In this document: positions 1 to 7,165 of the stretch, piece after piece | How the letters are laid out: each line of letters starts with the position of its first letter | Numbering within the stretch: the stretch's first letter is position 1 | NCBI GenBank assembly: GCA_037133215.1 | Contig: JBAXOM010000016.1 | Location: 1 to 26,536, forward strand | DNA: 26,536 bases | Direction: 5' to 3' | Source: F1-60-MAGs149 sp037133215 | GTDB taxonomy: Bacteria; Actinomycetota; Thermoleophilia; Gaiellales; F1-60-MAGs149 | The notes under the pieces: model-generated | The model's input: only the letters and a program-made list of their open reading frames with translations | Told to the model about the DNA's origin: nothing | Database searches by the model: none | Translations under genes and position numbers: made by a program

Positions 1-414
1 GTGGTGAAGGACTCGACCTGGGCCGCCGGCTTCTGCCGGAGCTTCACGATCGCAAACGCGGGTACGCGGTCGTCGACCAACTGGAAGCTGGTCTTCACGT
101 TGCCAAGCACCGTCAAAATCACCGATAGTTGGAACGGCACTCTGACCCGTAACGGCAACGTCGTTACGGTCGCCGCTCCAGGCTGGGCGGCCGCGGTTGC
201 CCCACGCACGAGCGTCGCTGCCTTCGGCTTCTGCGCAACCGGCACGGGCGAGCCGACTGCGATCAGCGTCACTGAGGTCGCCTCTACGACGACAGCTGTG
301 GCCACGGCCCGCTCAGGGTCGATCGCACCCGCAAAGCTGCGAGCCCGGGCAAAGGCCGCGGCGATCCGACATGCGCATGCGGCGTACCTCAAGTCCGCAG
401 GCGCTAAGCACTAG
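1..414 (+). CDS. C-terminal part of a secreted protein with a family 2 carbohydrate-binding module (partial)
   Basis: The reading frame is open at the window edge and ends with TAG at 412-414, so this is the 3' part of a longer gene. About the first 95 residues match the CBM2 (cellulose/chitin-binding) pattern: an early Trp followed by GFC, then TIANAGT, NWKLVFTLP, a central SWNG, VTVAAPGW and a closing FGFCATG. The two Cys in the GFC motifs sit where CBM2 domains carry a disulfide. A low-complexity Ala/Arg/Lys/His-rich tail of about 40 residues follows and matches nothing I recognise. CBM2 modules bind insoluble polysaccharide outside the cell, usually attached to a glycoside hydrolase or protease; any such domain lies upstream of this window. 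The GTG GTG at the very first bases could mimic a start, but a CBM2 protein needs an export signal that is absent here. Confidence 0.8.
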   Translation: MVKDSTWAAGFCRSFTIANAGTRSSTNWKLVFTLPSTVKITDSWNGTLTRNGNVVTVAAPGWAAAVAPRTSVAAFGFCATGTGEPTAISVTEVASTTTAVATARSGSIAPAKLRARAKAAAIRHAHAAYLKSAGAKH

Positions 415-424
415 GCAGCAGGAA

Positions 425-535
425 GGCGAATGTCCAGAAGGGGTCAGGCCCGATCTGGACATTCGCCTCGTGCTACGGCAACAAGGTTGATGACCCTCGA
501 ATGTCCAGATCGGGCCTGACCCCTTCTGGACATTT
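425..535. repeat. nested inverted repeat between convergent genes (two 37-bp arms)
   Basis: Bases 429-465 are the exact reverse complement of 498-534 (37 of 37), separated by a 32-base spacer (466-497). Each arm is itself a smaller palindrome: AATGTCCAGA at 429-438 pairs with TCTGGACATT at 454-463 (extended to 14 bp, 425-438 with 454-467), and the same pair recurs at 500-509 and 525-534. The core of each arm contains GGGGTCAGGCCC or its complement. The element fills the gap between the CBM2-protein stop and the uspA stop. It could act as a bidirectional terminator, or be a REP/MITE-like mobile palindrome. The arm structure is seen directly; the role is inferred. Confidence 0.9.
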
Positions 536-537
536 GG

Positions 538-969
538 CTAGTGGTGCGCGGTTGGGACGACGACCACGGGACAGTTCGTATGGCCCGTGATCTGGTTGCC
601 GACCGAGCCGAGCAAGAGGCCCGCGAATCCACCGTGTCCACGCGAGCCAATGACCAGGAGATCCGCCGTCTTCGCCGCATCGAGCAGTACGGCACTTGGG
701 CCGCCTTCAACGATGTGGTGTTCGATCACCAGATCGGCAGGCATATCCGCCTTCGCGATCACTGCGTCCTGCGCGGCGCGACCATCCGACTCGAGCTCGT
801 CGATCGGATAGGGGGCCGGCAGACCGCCCGGGCTGAGCGCAGTGACGGGAATCGACCACGCGGTGTAGACGCGCAACACATGACCGTGTGCCGCCGCCTC
901 TTTTGCCGCCCATTCGAGTGCGGGAACCGAACGATCCGAACCGTCTACACCAACTGCGATAGCGCCCAT
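538..969 (-). CDS. Universal stress protein, UspA family, ATP-binding type
   Basis: This 143-residue, single-domain protein has the usual Usp length. It begins with the typical strand AIAVGVDGSDRS, whose Asp contacts adenine in ATP-binding members. Near the C-terminus it carries the complete nucleotide loop G-2x-G-9x-G-S (Gly108, Gly111, Gly121, Ser122), followed by the closing strand CPVVVVP. It is therefore predicted to be a cytoplasmic, dimeric, ATP-binding Usp of the kind that responds to dormancy, oxygen or energy stress; the specific stimulus cannot be read from sequence. The start at 969 is preferred over an upstream in-frame ATG at 996 because a strong Shine-Dalgarno sequence, AAGGAGG, lies just upstream and the protein then begins at the conserved first strand. 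It converges on the CBM2 gene across the inverted repeat and is followed upstream by ricT on the same strand. Confidence 0.93.
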   Translation of the reverse strand: MGAIAVGVDGSDRSVPALEWAAKEAAAHGHVLRVYTAWSIPVTALSPGGLPAPYPIDELESDGRAAQDAVIAKADMPADLVIEHHIVEGGPSAVLLDAAKTADLLVIGSRGHGGFAGLLLGSVGNQITGHTNCPVVVVPTAHH

Positions 970-1034
970 TAGGCCCTCCTTGGGGAATGCACACACACTC
1001 TAGGCGAGACCACGACGAGGTGGAGGTCTGCGGG

Positions 1035-1835
1035 CTAGCCGCGCGCGACTTCAGCAAGATCGTCGAGCCGTACGGAGACCTCGCGATCGTCGTCCAGGCG
1101 CACCAAGACAGAATCTGCCGGCACCTGCAAGGAGCGCACGACACCCCGCCCCTCTGGCGTGTCGACTGTGCGACCGACCGCGGGAGCGCGATCGCGGAAG
1201 CTCCTGTACACCGGATGTTCAAAGGCGAGACAGCAACGCAGGCGTCCACACAGGCCCGTGACCCGACCAGGGTTGACAGGGAGATCCTGATCCTTCGCCA
1301 TTCGCAATGTGATGCGCTGTTCATGGGCGGGGAAGCGCGTACAACAGAGCACATCGCCACAGAGGCCATAGCCCCCGGTGATCCGCGCACCATCGCGTGG
1401 GCCGAGCTGCCGGGCCTCGACGCGGAGACTCAGCTGCCGACCCACATCCTGCGCAATCGCCTGGAGGTCGACGCGCTCCTCCGACGTGTAGCCAACGATC
1501 ACGCGCCGGCCATCAAACGGCATCTCGGCACCATGGACCTTGACGCCGGTGTGACGCGCAACGACGGCACGACGGAAGACGCGCCGCACCTCGGATGCCT
1601 GCTCACGTTGCTGACGCCGACGCACATCGTCCTCGGCCGTCGCCTTGCGCAAGACACGAAAGACCCGCTCGGGCACCTTGCCCGTCGACTCGTGCTCGGG
1701 TTGCACGACGCGGCCGTATTCCTCGCCGCGCGCCGTCTCGCAGATGACGCGATCGTTCCAAAGCAGCTCCACCCCGTTGGGGTCATGCAGGTCAACCGTG
1801 CCACCCGACTGGAACACCACACCGACCATCATCAT
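1035..1835 (-). CDS. ricT: PSP1-domain protein, RicT (YaaT) homologue
   Basis: This is a 266-residue PSP1-superfamily protein. Two cysteine clusters, GLCGDVLCC (Cys159, 164, 165) and GLCGRLRCC (Cys196, 201, 202), are the signature of RicT/YaaT. In Bacillus, RicT joins RicA and RicF in an Fe-S-containing complex that promotes RNase Y-dependent mRNA maturation and affects competence, biofilm and sporulation. The MAKDQ and NPGRVTG stretches between and around the clusters are also family-typical. Its ATG at 1835 overlaps the holB stop as ATGA, so it is translationally coupled to holB; two further ATGs follow in frame. The order tmk-holB-ricT mirrors the Bacillus tmk-darA-yaaR-holB-ricT cluster without the two small genes. 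No RicA or RicF homologue is visible here, so whether the same complex forms is unknown. Confidence 0.92.
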   Translation of the reverse strand: MMMVGVVFQSGGTVDLHDPNGVELLWNDRVICETARGEEYGRVVQPEHESTGKVPERVFRVLRKATAEDDVRRRQQREQASEVRRVFRRAVVARHTGVKVHGAEMPFDGRRVIVGYTSEERVDLQAIAQDVGRQLSLRVEARQLGPRDGARITGGYGLCGDVLCCTRFPAHEQRITLRMAKDQDLPVNPGRVTGLCGRLRCCLAFEHPVYRSFRDRAPAVGRTVDTPEGRGVVRSLQVPADSVLVRLDDDREVSVRLDDLAEVARG

Positions 1836-2953
1836 GCGACCACCGCCTCGCGGCGACGCACCATGCGGACGCGTGCGAACACCGCAGCCAGAGCAAGCGA
1901 CACGTTAATCGGCTGCCCCAACGCGATTCGCACCTCGTCCACCTCCACGATGCCGCGCTCAAGCCGGCTTCGAGAAACGGTTTCGGCAACGGTCACGAGT
2001 GTCGTCGGAGCGATCGACGAGACGACGCGATCGGGCGCTCCTGCCTGAACGCAGAGAACGTCACGCAACACGAGTTGGACCGTGGCAATCACGGCACGCA
2101 TCATGTCGGTTTCGGCACGACGCCGGCGGCGGGTAGCCGTGGTCTTGCCCGACGTCTCCAAGCGTTTGCGCTCGCGGTCGAGCTCTCGCGACGATGGCAG
2201 CTTCTCAATGCGTTCCAGGGCCGCAGCCGTCTCGGCCTCTGCTGCCTGCTGAGCGCTATCCCCCGCAGCCTTGATCCCGGCCAGCGTGGCTTGCACGGCA
2301 GCGTCCTCTTGATCGAGACCGACGGCAAGGGCCTGAGCGACCCGCGCCTCGACCTCTCCAATCCACTGGCGTGCCGCGGGATCGGTTGCCAGTCGACGAG
2401 CAAAATCGAGATCACCACGGGCACGACCACCCAGTTCGACCGCCAACTCGGTCGCCACGCCATCGGCCTCGAGGCGCGCCGCGAGTGCACTGGCCGAGAG
2501 GGGTGGGAAGGCGATCGCCTGGCAACGAGACCGAACCGTTGGCAGTACCCGAGACAGGTCCTCGGCAACAAGTATCAGTACGACATCGCCTGGTGGCTCC
2601 TCCAGCGTCTTCAGAAAGGCATTCGCCGCGTCTCGGTTGAGCCGGTCGGCCTCGTCGACAATGCCGACCCGCCGCACAGCCTCTTGCGGTCGATAGCGCA
2701 GAGCACCCGACAGCTCGTGGATCTGGTCGACCAGCAGCGACTCGCCCTCCGGCTCGATCATGGCCAGATCGGGATGGCTGCCCGGTACGACTCGGCGGAC
2801 ATCACAGCCAAGCAGCAGTGCAGCGAAGGCGCGAGAGGCATCGTGCTTGCCGGTGCCAGGAGGCCCGTGGAGGAGATAGGCATGCGCGGGCTCGGCGACA
2901 GCCGACCGCAACAGCACCTCGGCACGAGGCTGCCCAGGGAGCGAGACCGTCAT
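1832..2953 (-). CDS. holB: DNA polymerase III delta' subunit
   Basis: This is a 373-residue clamp-loader subunit of the AAA+ family. It shows LLHGPPGTGKHD at about residues 27-38 (P-loop), VDEADRLN at 99-106 (Walker B region), the FLKTLEEPP helix at 113-121 and VRSRC at 140-144, the sensor/SRC region typical of delta and gamma/tau subunits. It should sit in the clamp loader that opens the beta clamp at the replication fork. Two oddities: the P-loop Ser/Thr after GK is His, and the region that holds a four-Cys zinc module in many homologues has one Cys (Cys50). Both suggest a structural, non-hydrolysing delta'. A charged, Glu/Lys/Arg-rich segment at about 225-275 follows the AAA+ core. The ATG at 2953 overlaps the tmk stop (ATGA); longer upstream extensions in this frame would run through tmk and are not credible. 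Confidence 0.92.
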   Translation of the reverse strand: MTVSLPGQPRAEVLLRSAVAEPAHAYLLHGPPGTGKHDASRAFAALLLGCDVRRVVPGSHPDLAMIEPEGESLLVDQIHELSGALRYRPQEAVRRVGIVDEADRLNRDAANAFLKTLEEPPGDVVLILVAEDLSRVLPTVRSRCQAIAFPPLSASALAARLEADGVATELAVELGGRARGDLDFARRLATDPAARQWIGEVEARVAQALAVGLDQEDAAVQATLAGIKAAGDSAQQAAEAETAAALERIEKLPSSRELDRERKRLETSGKTTATRRRRRAETDMMRAVIATVQLVLRDVLCVQAGAPDRVVSSIAPTTLVTVAETVSRSRLERGIVEVDEVRIALGQPINVSLALAAVFARVRMVRRREAVVA

Positions 2954-3537
2954 GGTCGCACTCCCTCGAGCGCGCTCCAGATCCGCTCGGCAACCTCGGC
3001 CTCCGACCCGACCGCATCGACGAGGCGGATACGCGCCGGATCGAGTTCGCCCAGTTGAAGAAAGCCCTGCTCGACCCGCGCGTGGAACTCCTCGCCCGCC
3101 GACTCCATCCGGTCGGGCACTGCGTCGCGACGAGCCACACCGTGCAGCACGATCGTGCGGGCGGGCAACAGACCCGCCGTGGCGAACAGCGACGCGTCGC
3201 GAATAGCCTCGACACCAAGCCCGCGACCAATGCCCTGATAGACAAGCGAGCTGTCGATGAAGCGATCGCAGACGACCCACGCCCCGCGGGCGAGGGCGGG
3301 AGCGATTACCTGCTCCACGATCTCAGCACGCGCAGCGGCAAACAACAGCGCCTCAGCTCGGTCGCTCATCTCTACCTGTGGATCAAGCAACAGCGCTCGC
3401 ACACGCTCGCCGAGCTCGGTCCCACCCGGCTCACGACACTGCACAACCTCAAGCCCTAACCCGCGCAAACGGTCAGCCAAAAGCGCTACCTGCGTCGACT
3501 TGCCGACCCCGTCGGGCCCTTCGAGGCTCACGAACAT
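2950..3537 (-). CDS. tmk: Thymidylate kinase
   Basis: At 195 residues this is close to the usual 200-215 of bacterial dTMP kinase, which phosphorylates dTMP to dTDP in the cytoplasm. Seen motifs are the P-loop GPDGVGKST (7-15), REPGGTELGE (35-44) that contacts dTMP, and VVCDRFIDSSLVYQG (88-102) with the DRF/DRY triad. The LID around residues 130-150 lacks a strong run of Arg. It is the first gene of the tmk-holB-ricT operon and overlaps holB by ATGA. The start at 3537 gives the canonical MFVSLEGPDG beginning. No Shine-Dalgarno sequence precedes it; instead a TACCCT hexamer lies six bases upstream, which fits a leaderless mRNA. Confidence 0.96.
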   Translation of the reverse strand: MFVSLEGPDGVGKSTQVALLADRLRGLGLEVVQCREPGGTELGERVRALLLDPQVEMSDRAEALLFAAARAEIVEQVIAPALARGAWVVCDRFIDSSLVYQGIGRGLGVEAIRDASLFATAGLLPARTIVLHGVARRDAVPDRMESAGEEFHARVEQGFLQLGELDPARIRLVDAVGSEAEVAERIWSALEGVRP

Positions 3538-3543
3538 GTAACA

Positions 3544-3549
3544 AGGGTA
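3544..3549 (-). promoter_or_regulatory. Putative -10 element of the tmk-holB-ricT operon (leaderless)
   Basis: On the minus strand TACCCT is followed by six bases and the tmk ATG at 3537. A transcript started 6-7 bases after this hexamer would begin at or next to the A of the ATG. No convincing -35 is visible. Confidence 0.5.
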
Positions 3550-3614
3550 CTGCGACGTCCAAATCGGGGCGTCTCTTGGCAGGAACGCCTACACCCGTGC
3601 CGAACCGGTGGTCA

Positions 3615-4142
3615 ATGGCTGCAGTCGATCATCACTTCCTTCTTGATACTGGCACGTGGGTTGCCGTCCGACGACGGCGCTTTCTTGAGCGCTTTGCTGT
3701 CTGGGGTGTCCTCGCCGGCGTCGCCCTGCTCGCCCTCGGTGCCCTGTGGGGCGGCGCGGCACTGGTCGGGTCGCTGACGGGTGCGAAGGGTGGTCCGGCC
3801 GAAGCCGCCGTCGAAGTCGTCGTACCAGCACCACCCATCACAAAAACGCCTGTGCTTGTCTGGAATGGTCTCGGTGCCGACGGTATCGCCGCTGAGGCTG
3901 CGCGCCAACTGATGATGAAGAAGTACCCCATCGCAGCGGTCAGCGACGCCCCCGACCACAGCTACATGAAGACGTACGTGATGTACAAAGCCGCCGATCC
4001 GGCCGGTAAATCGGCGGCCGGCGCACTGATCAAGAGCCTTCATCTGCAAGGCGCAGTGGCGCAGCCACTCGACGGTGTGCGCAAGGATCAGCTTGGTGGC
4101 GCACGACTGCTGTTGATCGTTGCCGACCCCCTCAGCCACTAA
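3615..4142 (+). CDS. Membrane-anchored LytR C-terminal (LytR_C) domain protein
   Basis: This 175-residue protein has a short cytoplasmic N-terminus, one strongly hydrophobic helix (about residues 25-50, rich in AGVALLALGALWGG) and an extracytoplasmic domain. The segment TPVLVWNGLGADGIAAEAA, followed by a VSDAPDHSYMKTYVMY strand and a closing LLLIVAD, matches the LytR_C fold that follows the catalytic domain in LytR-CpsA-Psr proteins but is also found alone in actinobacteria. No LCP catalytic domain is present, so it probably does not transfer glycan itself. ATG 3615 was chosen because upstream codons in this frame read through the antisense of tmk and encode low-complexity sequence. It diverges from tmk and is followed closely by the O-antigen-ligase-like gene, which suggests a cell-envelope role. 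Confidence 0.75.
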   Translation: MAAVDHHFLLDTGTWVAVRRRRFLERFAVWGVLAGVALLALGALWGGAALVGSLTGAKGGPAEAAVEVVVPAPPITKTPVLVWNGLGADGIAAEAARQLMMKKYPIAAVSDAPDHSYMKTYVMYKAADPAGKSAAGALIKSLHLQGAVAQPLDGVRKDQLGGARLLLIVADPLSH

Positions 4143-4193
4143 CCCGGCGACGTCATCAGGGCCTCAGCCGGCGACCGCGGCTAAAAAGCCGCC

Positions 4194-4199
4194 TACTAT
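4194..4199 (+). promoter_or_regulatory. Putative -10 element for the O-antigen-ligase-like gene
   Basis: TACTAT lies seven bases before the in-frame GTG at 4207, in the 64-base gap after the LytR_C gene. The position fits a leaderless start and supports GTG 4207 over an upstream TTG at 4120 that would overlap the preceding gene. Confidence 0.45.
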
Positions 4200-4206
4200 C
4201 GGACTC

Positions 4207-6129
4207 GTGCAACCGCTCCCTCGCTTTCGTTCGACCGCCGCTGTGCTGCTCGGCATTCCCGGTGTTGTCCTCGCGGTCTGGGGTATCCTCTTTGCCGCTG
4301 GTGGCATTGCGCCAGGGGCCGCCAGCCTAATCGCCGCTGGCACCACCATCCCCGCTGGGATCGTGCTCGGGCTGATTGCCGTCGGGTGGTGGCCGTTCGT
4401 ACTGCCAAGCCGGTCCACGCTCGTTGCTGCCGCTGGCCTGACGGTCTTCGCGCTCGTCGCGGCGCTTTCCAGTCTGTGGTCGCTGTCAGCAAGCGATTCG
4501 GTTGGTACCGGCATTCTCTCGGCCGGCTATCTCGGCGCACTTGCCCTCGGCGTGCTGCTCGGTCCGGCTCTGCGCCGCCCAGGCGTCGTCTTTGCGACTG
4601 GTCTGACAGCACTCGCCACACTCGCCAGCACCTGGGCCCTTGTCGCCCGTTCCTTTGCTGCCACGACGGGTGTCCAATTGAGCCCTCGGCTTTCCGGGAC
4701 GCTGACGCTTCCTAATGCCCTTGCCATCCTCGCCCTGACCGGCCTGTTTGGTGGGCTCGCACTGTGTGCCCATCGTGAGCCGCGCTACCGCGCTGCGGGT
4801 GGGGCGATTGCCTCGATCAACATGCTCGCGCTGGTCCTGACCTCGTCGCGCTCCGGACTTGGCCTGGCTCTGATCGGAATCATCGCTCTGCAACTCGTTC
4901 TGCCCGCGGCCCCTCGCATGCGACTGATCGGCCTTCTCGCCGTCATCCCCGCCGTCATATGTGGGTTCAAGATTGCCCTCTGGACCGCCTTTACGGCACC
5001 GGAGCAGAGCGTGTTGCCTGCTGGTTGGGGCCTTATCTATGCACTGGTCGGCTCGGCGGTACTCGGTGCAGTCATCGCTACTGTGGCCGTCCGCATGCTG
5101 CCCGGTGCGCAGCCGGCGGGCGATCGTGGCCGCGCCTCGCGCCGGACGCTGCTGATCGCGCTTGGCGGCGTGATCGTCTTGGTGATTGGGTTTGTCGTGC
5201 GTGCGGGGGGTCCCAGTGGTGCCGTCAGCGCGATTCGGGCTGGGTTTACCGGCCCGGTTGGCCAGGCAGGCGTTCGCGTTGGCATTGGCTCGAATCTCCG
5301 CGATCATTGGTGGGCGACAGCGTGGGATGGCTTTCGTGCTGAGCCGTGGCACGGCTGGGGGGCTGGCACCTTTCGCCTACTCGAGCAGATTACGCAGAAC
5401 CCAACGTACGTGACCGATTCGGCGCACAACACGCTGCTGGAGGCACTCGCTGGAACGGGCCTCGCTGGCGGCGTGCCCTTTATCGTCGGTGGTATTGCAC
5501 TCGTCGTGATGGCGGTTGCCGCTGTCCGCCACCCCCGCGTGGGCGACGAGGTCGGTGCGACCGTGATTGCGATCGGAGCAATCGCGTTTCTGGCTCAGGG
5601 TCTCGTTGACGTTGACTGGAGCCTGCTCGCGCAAGGAATCCTGGTGTACGCGGCCATCGGCGCGATCGCGCCCGCGCCCCACAAACAATCCCGCGTCACA
5701 ACACCCGCCCGCGTAATTACAGGTGTCGTCTGTATCGGACTCGTCTTCGCCGGACTGCTCGGTGTGCCCACGTGGCTCAGCGCGCGTGACTCGGTGCGAA
5801 GTGAGGCGATCCTGATGGACAATCCGCAGGCTGCCTATGAGGCAGCAGCGAGCGCCCACCGCTACAACCCCCTCGCTGTTGATGCCCTGATCGCGGAGGC
5901 TGACGCGTTGCAAGAATTGGGTGACCCCCAGGGTGCGCAGAATGCGCTCCGACAGGCGATCGCGCTCGAGCCGAAAAACTACGAGCCGTGGCTCGCCTAC
6001 GGCACGTACCTCGCCTACTCGTGGGGACAGCTCGAGCAGGGCCGGGCTGCCCTTCAACAGGCACTCAAGCTGTCCGGCAACGACGGCTCCGTCTATGTAG
6101 TCGTCGACACATTGCCGCCCGCAAAATGA
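4207..6129 (+). CDS. O-antigen ligase / Wzy-family polytopic membrane protein with C-terminal TPR
   Basis: This is a protein of about 640 residues. The first 500 are mostly hydrophobic, with a dozen or so predicted transmembrane helices (for example AVLLGIPGVVLAVWGILFA at the start and LVVMAVAAV near 430). A periplasmic loop with HWWATAWDGF, WHGWGAGTF and DSAHNTLLEALAGTG is the Wzy_C signature of O-antigen ligases and polymerases; the SAHN histidine and upstream Arg are family-conserved. The last 110 residues form TPR-like helices (AYEAAASAHRYNP, GDPQGAQNALRQAIALEP), an arrangement common in Gram-positive Wzy_C proteins. It probably polymerises or ligates a lipid-linked glycan outside the membrane. 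The start is uncertain: GTG 4207 has a -10-like hexamer upstream, while TTG 4120 would add 29 Pro/Thr-rich residues. The stop overlaps a possible ATG (6126) of the next gene. Confidence 0.85.
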   Translation: MQPLPRFRSTAAVLLGIPGVVLAVWGILFAAGGIAPGAASLIAAGTTIPAGIVLGLIAVGWWPFVLPSRSTLVAAAGLTVFALVAALSSLWSLSASDSVGTGILSAGYLGALALGVLLGPALRRPGVVFATGLTALATLASTWALVARSFAATTGVQLSPRLSGTLTLPNALAILALTGLFGGLALCAHREPRYRAAGGAIASINMLALVLTSSRSGLGLALIGIIALQLVLPAAPRMRLIGLLAVIPAVICGFKIALWTAFTAPEQSVLPAGWGLIYALVGSAVLGAVIATVAVRMLPGAQPAGDRGRASRRTLLIALGGVIVLVIGFVVRAGGPSGAVSAIRAGFTGPVGQAGVRVGIGSNLRDHWWATAWDGFRAEPWHGWGAGTFRLLEQITQNPTYVTDSAHNTLLEALAGTGLAGGVPFIVGGIALVVMAVAAVRHPRVGDEVGATVIAIGAIAFLAQGLVDVDWSLLAQGILVYAAIGAIAPAPHKQSRVTTPARVITGVVCIGLVFAGLLGVPTWLSARDSVRSEAILMDNPQAAYEAAASAHRYNPLAVDALIAEADALQELGDPQGAQNALRQAIALEPKNYEPWLAYGTYLAYSWGQLEQGRAALQQALKLSGNDGSVYVVVDTLPPAK

Positions 6130-6173
6130 GTGGCGCACCCATCGGCCGCGAACGCCCACTAGAGTTGGTGATC

Positions 6174-6740
6174 GTGTCCCCCCGGCATACATCCATCCGT
6201 CTGCTCGTCCTGACCGCACTGATGTTCGGCACGTTCCTGCTCGCCGTGCCCTCGGCAAGTGCCGCCAACTGTGGCAAGGCACTGATCAACGAATACTTCT
6301 TTACGGGCCGCCTCAAGTACCACACGCAGGAGTGCTACGCCTCCGCGCTCAAACAGGTTGATCCTGACGCGCGAATGTACTCGGGCATCATGGGCGCAAT
6401 TCGCGCCGCTCGTGCTCGTGATAAGGCGGCCGATACCAAGGCAGCGACTCCGGCTGTCGATCCTGGCACGGATACCTCCTCGGCGCCCGCGCCACCAGTC
6501 GATACGCTGCCCATTCCTGATGCCGTGCCGCCGACCTTGACGACGGATACCGGCACCATCACCGCCGAACCACGCAACGGACCCGTCGTGCCGATCCAGA
6601 CGACGCAAGCAGCACTGCCACTCGCGACGGCTCCCAGCCAGGTGCCTCTCTCCGTGATTCTGCTCGCGGGGCTTGCCATCGTGTTGACGTTGGTCGGACT
6701 TGGTGGCCTGGCCGTGCGTTGGCTCGACCGTAGCGCCTGA
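6174..6740 (+). CDS. Small secreted protein with C-terminal membrane anchor, unknown function
   Basis: From GTG 6174 the protein is 188 residues. It begins with a signal peptide (SIRLLVLTALMFGTFLLAVPSASA, cut before ANCGK; this is written here only as a motif at residues 7-30). A compact domain of about 55 residues follows, containing NCGKALINEYFFTGRL, a second Cys in QECYASAL and DARMYSGIMGAI. After it come a Pro/Thr/Ala-rich linker, a final helix LSVILLAGLAIVLTLVGLGG and a short basic tail. The pattern Cys...Cys-Tyr-x-x-Ala...Tyr-Ser resembles a family of small exported actinobacterial proteins I know only as uncharacterised; the two Cys may form a disulfide. An in-frame ATG at 6126 overlaps the previous stop (ATGA) and would add 16 residues, but GTG 6174 places the signal peptide correctly and has TAGAGT eight bases upstream. 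Confidence 0.7.
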   Translation: MSPRHTSIRLLVLTALMFGTFLLAVPSASAANCGKALINEYFFTGRLKYHTQECYASALKQVDPDARMYSGIMGAIRAARARDKAADTKAATPAVDPGTDTSSAPAPPVDTLPIPDAVPPTLTTDTGTITAEPRNGPVVPIQTTQAALPLATAPSQVPLSVILLAGLAIVLTLVGLGGLAVRWLDRSA

Positions 6741-6825
6741 GCGACGCTGCCGGGGATAGCCCCCTTGCGGAACGACGCCTCGGGGTCTACCGTCATTTTC
6801 TACTCCGCTCGCAAAGGATTTTACG

Positions 6826-7146
6826 ATGCTGATTTCGACGATGAATGATCTGCCCGGCTACCGGATCGATGAGGTAATCGGCGAGGTCTTCGGGCTTACC
6901 GTTCGCTCGCGCGGTATGAAGGGGCAGATCGGTGCCAGCCTCAAATCTGTCTTCGGCGGCGAGCTCGGCAGCCTCACCACGATGCTGCACGAAGGTCGGC
7001 AGGAAGGCATCCAGCGTCTCGTCGACGAGGCCGAATCGAAGGGCGCCAATGCGATCATCGCGATGCGCTTCGATACCTCCGAGATGATGGACATGGGCAC
7101 GGAAATCTGCGCCTACGGCACCGCCTGCAAAGTGACCAAACTCTAA
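6826..7146 (+). CDS. YbjQ / UPF0145 family protein
   Basis: This 106-residue protein matches the YbjQ (UPF0145, formerly DUF74) family over its whole length. Features are the opening strand with PGYRIDEVIGEVFGLTVRS, the central GGELGSLTTMLHEGRQEG helix and the region KGANAIIAMRFDTSEM, which in homologues reads GANAVigvrfd. The family forms pentameric rings and has been called heavy-metal-binding, but no biochemical role is firmly established. It is probably cytoplasmic, as there is no signal peptide or membrane helix. ATG 6826 is supported by AAAGGA seven bases upstream. It lies 85 bases after the secreted-protein gene and converges on the ketosynthase gene with a gap of 19 bases. Confidence 0.9.
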   Translation: MLISTMNDLPGYRIDEVIGEVFGLTVRSRGMKGQIGASLKSVFGGELGSLTTMLHEGRQEGIQRLVDEAESKGANAIIAMRFDTSEMMDMGTEICAYGTACKVTKL

Positions 7147-7165
7147 GCCGCGTCCGGGGTGTCGC

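Noticed and set aside
1..414. The GTG at base 1 as a true start of a short complete gene
   Set aside because: A CBM2 protein requires an export signal and usually other domains; the frame is open at the window edge.
987..2048. 353-codon plus-strand open frame opposite ricT and holB
   Set aside because: It is the antisense shadow of ricT and holB, which have strong family motifs; the translation is low in hydrophobic structure, rich in Arg/His/Thr and matches no family.
2075..3058. 327-codon plus-strand open frame opposite holB and tmk
   Set aside because: Antisense shadow of two conserved replication genes; no domain pattern and no start signal.
4486..5352. 288-codon minus-strand frame within the O-antigen-ligase-like gene
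   Set aside because: The protein is Arg/Asp/Gly-rich without structure, and the opposite strand encodes clear membrane helices.
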